NCBI RefSeq assembly: GCF_003627955.1
Contig: NZ_RBWS01000004.1
Span: 327,274 to 391,273, forward strand
Reading direction: 5' to 3'
Source of the DNA: Sphingobacterium puteale
GTDB taxonomy: Bacteria; Bacteroidota; Bacteroidia; Sphingobacteriales; Sphingobacteriaceae
DNA: 64,000 nucleotides
In this document: piece after piece, positions 37,458 through 46,343 of the stretch
Layout of the letters: the number at the start of each line of letters is the position of its first letter
Numbering within the stretch: position 1 is the stretch's first letter
The notes under the pieces: generated by a model
What the model was told of the DNA's origin: nothing
What the model saw: the letters and a program-made list of their open reading frames with translations, nothing else
Databases searched by the model: none
Position numbers and translations under genes: made by a program

Positions 37458-39515
37458 ATGGTCATATCAAATTTTTTGTTGAGTTATCGGGGAAGAAAAT
37501 TGCTTCGTTATGGTTTTGGTGTAGTATTGTGCTTAGGAGCTGGTTTCGGTACCGTTTGTGCACAGGGATCATTGAGCAAAATACCCGATGGATCGAATAC
37601 AGTAGTAGCTATTAATTTAGCTAAGCTCGTTGAATCCGCTGAGGCTGCCACATTGAATAATTTGTTGGATCGTATCGGTTTTTTCAAATACTTTGAAAAG
37701 AAAGACCTTGATCTGCAGAATGATTTTCAGCAGACTGGCGTCGACGCAAAAGGTATTGCTGTATATTACAGAAATAATAGGGATAGTTTGCTGTATGGCG
37801 AGCTGATTCTCCCGATCGCTGATATCGATCACTTTGATAGATTGCTTAAGATGGAAGGGACTTCGCTTCCGGCCTTTAACGGTTATAGCCGATTTAGAAC
37901 GGCGGATGGTCAATTGCTCGCTTGGACTGCAAAGGAGCTTAGGGTGCTGAAAGGAGAGGTTGGACCAACTTATTTTGCCAACGATTCTATCGCAGGAGTA
38001 TATGGTATTGAAAATATAGATTATGCCGCCGCTGCGGTATCTGCCGCTACTGCGGCAGCAGACGAGGCCGAGGCTGCTGCTAATTGTGCTGATTTTGTAT
38101 TAACGGATTCCACCACAATGGAGTGGGAAGCATTTGACTTTGATACATTGCAAACTGAGGTACAGCAGGAGGAAGAAGAACCGTTGGAGATCTATGACAG
38201 TGTGCAGGACGCCGATACAAATGTCTATGACAATCATATCAACTATGATTCACTTGATGCGACTTTTGAGGACGTGAATAAACGAAATGATTCCATTAAA
38301 AATATATTGTTGGAAAAATGGCTGCTGCATGAACAGGAGCAATTATTGAGCAGTAAATATCCATGTATAAGCGCGCAGGAGCAGGCTCGATTAGAAAAAA
38401 ATATCGATCTTGTGCGTGTGTGGCTACCCAAAATTGACAGCTTTTATAATGGGCTTCATTCTGTACGCTCGATTGTGGACGCTTATTATAATACCAGTAG
38501 TTTTTCTTTGGAAAGTGGATATAGGGACATGTTTTTTGATCTGGTCCAGCAACGCAATAAAATTATGCTGAAAACCACCGTGACTTTGGGAAAAGACCTG
38601 ATAAGCCTAACCAAAAAATTGTACGCCAGGAAGCCAAATCCAAAGTTCGCTAAGTATTTAACTGCGGAAACATTCGGATATTTTAATGTCAATGTGAACA
38701 CTGCTGCGTACCTAAAGGAAATACCAGTATTTTTTACAAAAAACCTGAAAAAATACTTTGGAAAAGAAAATGAGGTACTTGAGCTTATGGCCCTTGGACT
38801 TGAAATTGCACTGGATGAAAAGGCTATCGCTAAAATTATTCCCGGCGATAATTTGGTTGTTGTCAATGGAATAACCAATTTAAAGATCGACTATGTTGAT
38901 TACGATTACGACGATAATTACGATGTAAAGGAGGTTCATATGACCAAGGAGGAGAGGGTGCCATCTTTTATCTGGATGTTTACATCCGAAGATCAAAGGA
39001 TTTTTAAAAAGGTATTGGATGTCGCGGTATCAAAAGCCGATGCAACCTTTGCTGGGGGTATCTATAAAATCAAACAAGGCAATGGCAAAGAATTTCCTTT
39101 ATACCTGATGTTCCATGAAGATCTAGTGATGATCAGCAACGATAGCCTGCAGCTAAACAAAATTTTGTACAAAAGGTATCCGACCAAATCCAATACATCT
39201 TTTGTTAAGCTTATGAAAGGAAGTAAGTTTTCTGCGGCTTTCCAAACAAAGAAAATACCAGCGTTGACAAAAGATTTGAATCTTGTATTGGGCAATAGTT
39301 GGCGTGCGAAATTAGAGGAATTGAATAATTATGGTAATTTTACGTTGAGTTCTAAAGGAATTGTTGGTGATAGATTGGAAACAGATTTGCAACTTGAGTT
39401 ACCGACAAAGGCAAACAATGCGATGCAGTTTGTTATCAACCAATTGCTAGAAGGAATTGTGCCGGATGAACAATCCGACCTGGATGAACCAATTGATGTA
39501 ACAGACAATGATTAA
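37458..39515 (+). CDS. exported protein of unknown function (DUF4836-like)
   Basis: 685 residues with an N-terminal hydrophobic stretch (about 15-36, ending in CAQG) that acts as a signal peptide. The mature protein begins LSKIPDGSNTVVAINLAKLV, a pattern I associate with the Bacteroidota DUF4836 family, but the match is from memory. Around residues 190-215 there is an alanine/glutamate-rich stretch and then a strongly acidic linker. The C-terminal half looks globular. It overlaps the next gene by eight bases, so the two are translationally coupled. The opening also resembles the start of that next protein. Confidence 0.6.
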   Translation: MVISNFLLSYRGRKLLRYGFGVVLCLGAGFGTVCAQGSLSKIPDGSNTVVAINLAKLVESAEAATLNNLLDRIGFFKYFEKKDLDLQNDFQQTGVDAKGIAVYYRNNRDSLLYGELILPIADIDHFDRLLKMEGTSLPAFNGYSRFRTADGQLLAWTAKELRVLKGEVGPTYFANDSIAGVYGIENIDYAAAAVSAATAAADEAEAAANCADFVLTDSTTMEWEAFDFDTLQTEVQQEEEEPLEIYDSVQDADTNVYDNHINYDSLDATFEDVNKRNDSIKNILLEKWLLHEQEQLLSSKYPCISAQEQARLEKNIDLVRVWLPKIDSFYNGLHSVRSIVDAYYNTSSFSLESGYRDMFFDLVQQRNKIMLKTTVTLGKDLISLTKKLYARKPNPKFAKYLTAETFGYFNVNVNTAAYLKEIPVFFTKNLKKYFGKENEVLELMALGLEIALDEKAIAKIIPGDNLVVVNGITNLKIDYVDYDYDDNYDVKEVHMTKEERVPSFIWMFTSEDQRIFKKVLDVAVSKADATFAGGIYKIKQGNGKEFPLYLMFHEDLVMISNDSLQLNKILYKRYPTKSNTSFVKLMKGSKFSAAFQTKKIPALTKDLNLVLGNSWRAKLEELNNYGNFTLSSKGIVGDRLETDLQLELPTKANNAMQFVINQLLEGIVPDEQSDLDEPIDVTDND

Positions 39516-40791
39516 AAAAGGAATAATTTGGACTTTAGGGATTATCGTAGGATTAGCGATAATAGGCTGGGGCATCTATATCGTTCGACAGCAGCAGTCG
39601 TATAAATCTGTCGTTCATAAAAAGAGCAAGGCATTATTAACCATTTCGTTGGATGATATCTTGCTTAACCAACTCTTTGATAATTGGCAGACGGCACCGA
39701 AAGGGGGGCAGGACTTCGCTAAAAAATTGACTAAGCTAAAGGATAATGGAATCGATATCAAGGCCAATGTATTTCTTTTTTCCCTTGAAGATAGCGCGAA
39801 GAACTTCTATGCGTTTTTGGATCTGAAAAATGAAAAGCAATTTCTGACCTTTTTAAAAGAAGGCCTTTCTGTGGATTCCATTGAAAATAATGCTGCTCCG
39901 GGAGTAAATTACGCGTACCATAATGCGAATAAAATAGCATTTGTCTGGAAAGGTGACGCTCTATTGGTAGGACTAGGCTTTTATCTTGACAAAAAGAAGG
40001 AAGAAATGCTCCGCTTGATCCAATCAGACACTGATCGTATCTCCATTGAAAATTTCATTAATCATCCGGGTGAATTAACACGTAAATCGTTGCGTTATAG
40101 CGATATTTCAACAAAAAATTTCGTTGAATTTGACCTGAAAGGCAACCGCATTGAGATTATGGGGGAGCTTCAGTCAAATACATGGAATTTTCCGCAAGAA
40201 TATCTTGTCCGTGAGCTGGTCGATGCGGATTATATTGGCAAAGGCTGGGTCAATTTCCCGGACAAACGTTTGAAAACACTGATAAAGGATATACTTGTTG
40301 ATCTACCATTAGCAGCGGACTCGATTATGGCGCATGCAAATGGGGATTATGTTGATATTGAAGTGTTGAATAATCAAGTTGTACAAACGGATACCATTAT
40401 TAATTATGCCGTCAACGACAATTTTGAAACCGTGGAGGAGAAAACCCCTTATGAAAGTAAAGTGCCTAATGTTAGGTTGAGCGTAAGGGGTGATGCAGGA
40501 TTACCAAAATTTTTGCCCAATAAGTTATTTTACCAATGGTTTCAGAAAAGAGATGATCAGGTCAGTATCTTATCTACCGCCCCAACGATAGATAAATTAC
40601 AGTCAAAATACGCGAAGACCAATAGTCTTTCGCACCTGGCGATTCATCTGGCAGACTGGCCGAATGGCCTCAAAGTGGCTCCGGTTTTAATGCTAAAGGC
40701 TTTTGCATCGGATATGGATCTGAGTTTAAAAGTGGTCAGGTCCAATCAGCTTATTCTTCAGGGGACTATTCGGGACTACTCGTATGAATAA
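39508..40791 (+). CDS. membrane-anchored protein of unknown function
   Basis: 427 residues. One N-terminal membrane helix (IIWTLGIIVGLAIIGWGIYIV, about 6-26) with a short cytoplasmic side, then a periplasmic body. The body opens SKALLTISLDDILLNQLF and continues with KLKDNGIDIKANVFLF, which aligns loosely with the same region of the upstream protein (NTVVAINLAKL; GVDAKGIAVYY), so the two may be distant paralogues or partners. No catalytic motif was recognised. It overlaps the upstream stop by eight bases. Confidence 0.6.
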   Translation: MIKKGIIWTLGIIVGLAIIGWGIYIVRQQQSYKSVVHKKSKALLTISLDDILLNQLFDNWQTAPKGGQDFAKKLTKLKDNGIDIKANVFLFSLEDSAKNFYAFLDLKNEKQFLTFLKEGLSVDSIENNAAPGVNYAYHNANKIAFVWKGDALLVGLGFYLDKKKEEMLRLIQSDTDRISIENFINHPGELTRKSLRYSDISTKNFVEFDLKGNRIEIMGELQSNTWNFPQEYLVRELVDADYIGKGWVNFPDKRLKTLIKDILVDLPLAADSIMAHANGDYVDIEVLNNQVVQTDTIINYAVNDNFETVEEKTPYESKVPNVRLSVRGDAGLPKFLPNKLFYQWFQKRDDQVSILSTAPTIDKLQSKYAKTNSLSHLAIHLADWPNGLKVAPVLMLKAFASDMDLSLKVVRSNQLILQGTIRDYSYE

Positions 40792-40887
40792 CAGGGGGAT
40801 TTGCCAGTAACTTGGCAGCGTTTCTTCGTAAATCCAAAACATTCTTTGCCAGTAGGTGGTTTATTCATATTAAAAAAGACCATCAAT

Positions 40888-41898
40888 ATGGATATAAGGA
40901 CTAAAAGTCGAAGTAAAATAAAGACCTACTGGCGAATTTTGAAGAGTTCAGTTTCTGGGTTTCTGAATGAAGATTCCATGAAATACAGTGCCTCCTTATC
41001 TTATTATACCGTTTTTTCCATTGGCCCGATACTCGTGTTGATCATCGCGCTTGCGGGTATATTTTATGGCGAAGATGCCATTGAAGGCAAGGTGTTTATG
41101 GAGTTACGGGGTTTAGTTGGTAACAGTGCCGCCAAACAGATTCAGGAAGTTATTCAAAATCTCGAACTATCGGGCAAATCCAATATGGCCCTGCTGATCA
41201 GTAGTATCACCCTGATCTTAGGGGCAACAAGTGTATTTGGGGACATCCAAAATTCGATCAATAAAATCTGGCATGTACGGGCCAAGCCAAAGAAAGGCTG
41301 GCTGAAGTTAATTCAGGATCGTTTGTTGTCTTCTTCCTTAGTCATCGGCCTGGGGTTTTTACTGGTGGTTACCCTGATTATCAATGGCATAATTTTGGCA
41401 TTGACTGGACAGTTACAGCGCTATTTTCCTGACATGACAGTTATGTTGGTTGATGGAATCAACTTTGCATTATCGTTTGGTATTATATTCGTGCTTTTTA
41501 GCATTATCTTTAAGGTTCTTCCCGACGTCAATATTCAGTGGCGTAATGTACGTGCAGGAGCCTTATTTACCTCCACCTTATTTGTGCTGGGCCGCTACCT
41601 GATCGGAATATACCTGGAACATTCGGCAACTCAGGACACTTATGGTGCGGCAGGCTCCTTTGTCCTGATTTTACTATGGGTGTATTATACGGCTGCTATA
41701 TTATATTTTGGAGCGATCTACACCAGAGAGTATGCAACTGTGATGGGTATTCCGATTGAGCCGGCTCAATTTGCGGTACATGTCGAAACTCAGGAGATCG
41801 AACGCTCGGGTGGTGAGATTCCTCCAGCCCCGCTTACGCAGGAAGAGAAACAGGTCATATCTGACCAGCCATCTGATTCTGGAGCTAGGACGCCATGA
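40888..41898 (+). CDS. YihY/BrkB family inner-membrane protein
   Basis: 336 residues from the ATG at 40888 (MDIRTKSRSKIK); an upstream TTG extension from 40801 was rejected. Six membrane helices carry the family pattern: DSMKYSASLSYYTVFSIGPIL, then LRGLVGNSAAKQI, ATSVFGDIQNSINKIW, and AAGSFVLILLWVYYTAAILYFGA. The charged C-terminus is cytoplasmic. The family was once misnamed ribonuclease BN; the true function is unsettled. It follows the unknown pair by about 96 bases and may be in the same transcript. Confidence 0.88.
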   Translation: MDIRTKSRSKIKTYWRILKSSVSGFLNEDSMKYSASLSYYTVFSIGPILVLIIALAGIFYGEDAIEGKVFMELRGLVGNSAAKQIQEVIQNLELSGKSNMALLISSITLILGATSVFGDIQNSINKIWHVRAKPKKGWLKLIQDRLLSSSLVIGLGFLLVVTLIINGIILALTGQLQRYFPDMTVMLVDGINFALSFGIIFVLFSIIFKVLPDVNIQWRNVRAGALFTSTLFVLGRYLIGIYLEHSATQDTYGAAGSFVLILLWVYYTAAILYFGAIYTREYATVMGIPIEPAQFAVHVETQEIERSGGEIPPAPLTQEEKQVISDQPSDSGARTP

Positions 41899-41961
41899 GG
41901 TAGGCGAAGGATTATCCATCGCTTTACCTTTACTGCTTGTCGGGCGGGATCTGCTAAATTC

Positions 41962-42675
41962 CTATGGAGAAACCGTTTCTTCGGTGTCTATGATATTCTG
42001 CTCACGATACAATTTTCTGCCAATAATGCCTTTGTCGCCCAAGGCCCGTCCCTTAATAAGCCATGAAGTACCAAACAGAAACAGTGAAACTGCTTCAAAG
42101 GTCAATGTGGCATACTCAAAAAGCTCAAATGGGATTAAAGTAATACAAACGATTATACCATAGCCGCAGAATCTGTAGATGTTATTTTCATTGACCATGC
42201 TGATTGGAATTGCTGTATTGAGCGCTTGGCCAATCGTAAATACGTGAATAGAAAGGAAGGCAAACGTGAGAAAAAGCACTGCAGCAAATCCATAATGCAG
42301 TTCCTTTAAGCCAAAAGAGATCAATGTACATTGTGTACAGCTGGTGCCGGTCGGATCTGTCGGTATAAATGCAACTCCAATAGCCATGAATCCCGCTAGG
42401 TTTGTGAGGTAGTTATCATTCTTCCAGAAGACTTTATTGCCATTACCTTTATAACAAATTAAAAATAGACCTACAGCACATAATGTTCCGGTAAAAATTT
42501 CTCGCAGGTTTGAGAAGTAATAGTGACTTATGGAAGGTTGAATACCAGTACCGAAAAACTTGAATAGCGAAAGTAATACTAAGATAATGGGTAAAAAAAT
42601 ACCCAAATAACCGATCGCTCGGCGTAATCTTCGATAAGCAAAAAGATTTTGGTGCTGAATTTTATTAAAATGCAT
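41962..42675 (-). CDS. six-helix membrane protein of unknown function
   Basis: 237 residues with six hydrophobic helices (roughly 22-42, 60-77, 90-106, 127-148, 165-183, 186-205), resembling the loosely defined DUF998-like group. A short loop has two cysteines (SCTQC, about 114-118) that could bind metal or form a disulfide. No transporter or enzyme motif is recognised. It is downstream of pfkB in the same direction with a 89-base gap. Confidence 0.55.
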   Translation of the reverse strand: MHFNKIQHQNLFAYRRLRRAIGYLGIFLPIILVLLSLFKFFGTGIQPSISHYYFSNLREIFTGTLCAVGLFLICYKGNGNKVFWKNDNYLTNLAGFMAIGVAFIPTDPTGTSCTQCTLISFGLKELHYGFAAVLFLTFAFLSIHVFTIGQALNTAIPISMVNENNIYRFCGYGIIVCITLIPFELFEYATLTFEAVSLFLFGTSWLIKGRALGDKGIIGRKLYREQNIIDTEETVSP

Positions 42676-42764
42676 AGATAATGATAACTAAATAGTTTAA
42701 GAACTCCTTTTTGTAAGTTGGCAACCAATGATAAGACAGGCTAAGCCAGCAGAGGCTTACATTT

Positions 42765-43700
42765 TTATTGTTTTCTGACCTCGTTATACAACCTGTCAAC
42801 ATCTTTCTTTTGAAAGAGCGCAGTTCCTTCAGCCATTGTGGTGGCCGAACCGCAGGCAATTCCCATACGAAGTATTTCTTCAGTTGTGCCCTGGTTGACC
42901 AGGACGGATACCATTCCGGCAACCATACTATCTCCGGCACCAACAGTACTCCGTATCTTTACAAGTGGTGGTACCATCTGAATTTTTTCTGTCGCGGTGT
43001 ACAATACAGCGCCTTGGGCGCCCAACGAGACGACAACAATGTTGGCTTGACCTTGCATAATAATCTGTTGAGCAGCGTGATCTAAATCGGCGTTTTCCAG
43101 TTCCTCTTTTCCAACAAGGGCCGCCAGCTCACCGGCATTAGGTTTCAGCAAAAATACTCCTTCTTTAAGTGCAACTTTCAGTGCATCGCCTGATGTATCG
43201 ACGATTACCTTACTTCCTCTCGCTTTATATTTGTAGATAAAAAATCCAATAAAGTCAGCGGGAACATCGCCGGGGAGACTACCGCTAATGACGACAAAAT
43301 CCGGTGCTGGGCTTATTTGGTCGATAAGAGCCAGAATCTCATCTTGTTCATTTTTCGAAAAAGTCTCACCAGGAAATCCAAATCGGTATTGTTGATTCGT
43401 GGTCTTGTCTACTACGATAAAATTTTCCCTTGTTTCACTCCCTAAATGCACTGGTAGGATATCGAGTTCTTCCTTTTTCAATAAATTCTCGAGCATACTG
43501 CCCGTTTTTCCGCCAGATGTGAAAAGTGCATCTGAAGGTATGTCAAGCCGCTTGAGCGCCCGACTTACATTAATGCCGCCGCCGCCAGCTTCATACTTTG
43601 GGCGATCACAGCGCAATTTCTTTTCGGGAACAATATTTTGAACGCTGGTGCTCTTGTCGACCGAAGGGTTTAGTGTTATGGTTAAAACAGTTTTTTTCAT
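42765..43700 (-). CDS. pfkB: 6-phosphofructokinase II / hexose-phosphate kinase (PfkB family)
   Basis: A PfkB-family sugar kinase of 311 residues. The N-terminal TLNPSVDKS and YEAGGGGINVSRALKRL, the ISGSLPGDV segment and the C-terminal GAGDSMVAG motif with the catalytic Asp mark the phosphofructokinase/tagatose-phosphate kinase branch. Fructose 6-phosphate is the likely substrate, giving fructose 1,6-bisphosphate; fructose 1-phosphate is possible, but there is no PTS gene nearby. It lies just downstream of a decayed response regulator. Confidence 0.85.
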   Translation of the reverse strand: MKKTVLTITLNPSVDKSTSVQNIVPEKKLRCDRPKYEAGGGGINVSRALKRLDIPSDALFTSGGKTGSMLENLLKKEELDILPVHLGSETRENFIVVDKTTNQQYRFGFPGETFSKNEQDEILALIDQISPAPDFVVISGSLPGDVPADFIGFFIYKYKARGSKVIVDTSGDALKVALKEGVFLLKPNAGELAALVGKEELENADLDHAAQQIIMQGQANIVVVSLGAQGAVLYTATEKIQMVPPLVKIRSTVGAGDSMVAGMVSVLVNQGTTEEILRMGIACGSATTMAEGTALFQKKDVDRLYNEVRKQ

Positions 43701-43778
43701 CCGATTGCTTTTATTAAATTTAGGATTTTCTTAGCATATTATCGCCAGTAACAAGCGATAATAGTGCAATGCTGATGC

Positions 43779-43966
43779 TCACGTTATATTCTGTAAACGG
43801 CCATCGTCGAGAAACATGTCCACCAATAGCAAGTCTACTGATTTGGCACGAAAAAGATCAGTAAACGGCGAAACACGCAAGACGCCGGCAACTGTCGCAT
43901 CGGAGAGATTTTTTTTGGCCATGGGCTGTCATCTAAAATGGCTATAATCAGTTTTTTATCGCACAT
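43779..43966 (-). pseudogene. truncated, frameshifted response regulator
   Basis: Directly behind the histidine kinase, and overlapping its end by 11 bases, the frame from the ATG at 43966 reads MCDKKLIIAILDDSP, the first strand and acidic pair of a receiver domain. After a one-base shift near 43922 a second frame reads on to SVDLLLVDMFLDDGRLQ, the third strand with the phospho-acceptor Asp. Then a stop follows and the rest of the receiver and the whole DNA-binding domain are absent. About 60 of the usual 210 residues remain. It was the cognate regulator by position, and is now nonfunctional. Confidence 0.7.
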
Positions 43967-45911
43967 AAGTCTCAATATTTACTGAGGTGCCGTGTTCGGG
44001 CGTACTATCGATTGACAACTTCCCTTTAAGAAAATTAACCCGATTCTGGATATTCTTGAAGCCAATTCCAGACGCATTTGCAAGTTTGGTCGGGTCGAAT
44101 CCTTTGCCATCGTCATCTACCGTGATTAAAATACTGTCCTTTTCTTGAATAAGTTGGATAAGAATATTTTTAGCCTCGCCATGCTTGATCGCATTCGTTA
44201 ATAATTCTTGAACAATACGGTAAATATGAACGGTATTATTCGGACAAAGATCAGCGAATAAGCTATTGGACTGAAACTCTATCTGCACTTCTGAGCTTAT
44301 TCTATCCGCACATAAGTCATGCACGGCTGTTGCAAGTCCGTTTTTTAGTAGATTTTCGGGCATCATCCCCCTTGCGGTTCTTCTGAGCTCTCCAATAGCG
44401 ATGCCCAATTGCTCATTTGCATTCTGCACCTTAATTGCTTTATCTCCACTTGGATCGGAAAGTTTCAGTTTTATGCCACTCAAGGTTCCGCCAATGCCAT
44501 CATGTAAGTCTCGGGCGATTCGCATGCGCTCACGGTCTTCACCTTCCAGGAGAGCCTGTGCTATCTTTAATTCTTTATCTTTTTCAATTTCTTCCAGCCG
44601 TTTTTTATTATTTTTTTTATTTGTTCTTAACACGTAGAAAAGAAAAAACATGATCACTAAAAGTGCCGATGCGCCAATGCCTAAAACTAAATTAAGCAAA
44701 ACCTGATTTTTGTTTTTCAGTGTGGCCTCCCGTTTCTCATTTTCCAATAAAGCTATCCGCTTCTCTTTTTCTGCTGTTTGATAGTCAATTTCCAGATCCT
44801 GAATCTCAACTTCCATATTTTCAAATTTCGTGCTATCTGAGATATCCGAATATTTTTTCTGAAAGTCATAGGCTGTCCTGTAATCACCGGACATGCTAGC
44901 CAGGAGAGCAACATCCTGCGCATGTTTTGCTGCGACTGACTTCCGATCGTCTTCTTTTGCCATCTCATATAATGTGAGTGCAGCTCGTTGCGCTTTTTTA
45001 TACTCTCCAGCAAAATAGGCAAGCTCATATTGGGAATTGTAAAAATCATAATAATTGGTTCTGCTTTTCAGCTTATCGAGCGCTTTTTCCGCCTGTGTAA
45101 TAGCCTCCTTTGCTTTATTTAGATCCTTCTTTCTTACATAATACCAAGTCAGATAAGAATAATACCGGCCTGAGTATAATGTAGTTGGGCCGACCTGCGC
45201 CAAATAAGATTTCACCTGATCCAAGTGATTTTTCATCAATGAAAGATTGTTCTGGCCATAGGCAATCAAACTGGCTATGAGATAAGTGCCAATTTTATGT
45301 TCTTCATCAAAATTATTCTTATTCAGAAAATCGATTCCCTTTTTAATATAAAAGGTCGCTTTCTCGTAGTCTTCCAGTTCATTAAAGGTGGCAGCGATAT
45401 TCTCTAAAGTTACATGGTAAAGCCTATTATCTTTTATTTTTTCAAATATAGGGAGGTTGTCAATTAATAACTTAGCTGACTTTTTAAGGTGTCCGGTGAC
45501 CTGATAATTGGCGGCTAAGTTATTTTTCGCATAGGCGACAACCCGCATTTCCTCATTGGATTTTGCATTTTTTAAGATCTGGATAACCTGATTGTTATAG
45601 TATTCAGCGCTGTCCAGGTGGATCAATATCGTATGCAGATAACCCATGATCTGTCTGCCCTTTGCCCGATATAACGGGATCTTCGTTTTTTTGGACAGTG
45701 CTAGCGATCTATAGCCATATTGAAAGGCAGAACTACTATCTCCGCGCATAAAATATTCCCGGGTGAGCTTATTCGAGAGTGAAAGTTTAGCGGTGTCGGA
45801 TTCGGCCGCCATAAATTCATTTCTTAGACTATCTATCGCACCAGTCTCTTGACTATATACTAGAGGTAGCGATAGTATCGAATAGATTAAATGGAAAAGG
45901 AGTTTCTTCAT
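43956..45911 (-). CDS. TPR-containing sensor histidine kinase with a lost partner
   Basis: 651 residues, the same plan as the kinase at 34471: signal peptide (to about 20, cleavage after YSQ), periplasmic TPR-like repeats (about 25-370), a short coiled coil, one membrane helix (about 404-428), HisKA_3 with His470 in ARDLHDGIGG, and an ATPase domain (LTNAIKHGEA, DDDGKGFDP). Kinase residues are intact. Its regulator gene is a stub (43779-43966), so any output must go through another regulator, for example the intact one at 36730. Confidence 0.9.
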   Translation of the reverse strand: MKKLLFHLIYSILSLPLVYSQETGAIDSLRNEFMAAESDTAKLSLSNKLTREYFMRGDSSSAFQYGYRSLALSKKTKIPLYRAKGRQIMGYLHTILIHLDSAEYYNNQVIQILKNAKSNEEMRVVAYAKNNLAANYQVTGHLKKSAKLLIDNLPIFEKIKDNRLYHVTLENIAATFNELEDYEKATFYIKKGIDFLNKNNFDEEHKIGTYLIASLIAYGQNNLSLMKNHLDQVKSYLAQVGPTTLYSGRYYSYLTWYYVRKKDLNKAKEAITQAEKALDKLKSRTNYYDFYNSQYELAYFAGEYKKAQRAALTLYEMAKEDDRKSVAAKHAQDVALLASMSGDYRTAYDFQKKYSDISDSTKFENMEVEIQDLEIDYQTAEKEKRIALLENEKREATLKNKNQVLLNLVLGIGASALLVIMFFLFYVLRTNKKNNKKRLEEIEKDKELKIAQALLEGEDRERMRIARDLHDGIGGTLSGIKLKLSDPSGDKAIKVQNANEQLGIAIGELRRTARGMMPENLLKNGLATAVHDLCADRISSEVQIEFQSNSLFADLCPNNTVHIYRIVQELLTNAIKHGEAKNILIQLIQEKDSILITVDDDGKGFDPTKLANASGIGFKNIQNRVNFLKGKLSIDSTPEHGTSVNIETYVR

Positions 45912-45969
45912 TGGGAGCTAGTAATTATGTGCTGATCAGTGTTTTAAAATGACAAGCTCTATCCATTGA

Positions 45970-46000
45970 CAAACATATTAAGTTTTGGCAACTATCGCAA
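45970..46000 (-). promoter_or_regulatory. promoter of the second histidine kinase
   Basis: On the minus strand TTG (46000-45998), a 20-base spacer and TATGTTTG (45977-45970), about 59 bases before the ATG. Confidence 0.6.
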
Positions 46001-46343
46001 TACAGATAAACCACTAAATTTCCCCTCCCATTTTTAGGAGGAGAAAGTCTTTTTAGGATAAAACACTTCGTTTTTTTGAACCATTCGCGAATAGGTTGGT
46101 CATACCATTTTAAACTGATTTAGAATAACAAAGTAATGCTGGTTAGGGTAAGCAAGACATAAGGCCATGTTAGTGTAAAGGTCGCTTGATGATGGCCTCC
46201 CCAAAAAAGCTGATCAAAAGATTAGTTTTTTTTGGAACTGATGCTATAAAACTTAACCGTGTTACAAAACAGATTTTATTATTGGGTTGCGATAAATTAA
46301 AACTGAAATTAGAAAGCCTTAGAGGATTGGATAGAAGCCGTTT
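46001..46343. other. gene-free stretch between kinase and methyltransferase genes
   Basis: No convincing gene on either strand. A weak hairpin (TTTCCCCTCC/GGAGGAGAAA near 46019-46046) has one mismatch and no T run. Nothing else was recognised. Confidence 0.5.

Noticed and set aside
46019..46046. Hairpin TTTCCCCTCC/GGAGGAGAAA as a terminator
   Set aside because: Internal mismatch and no T run; position does not fit either neighbour well.
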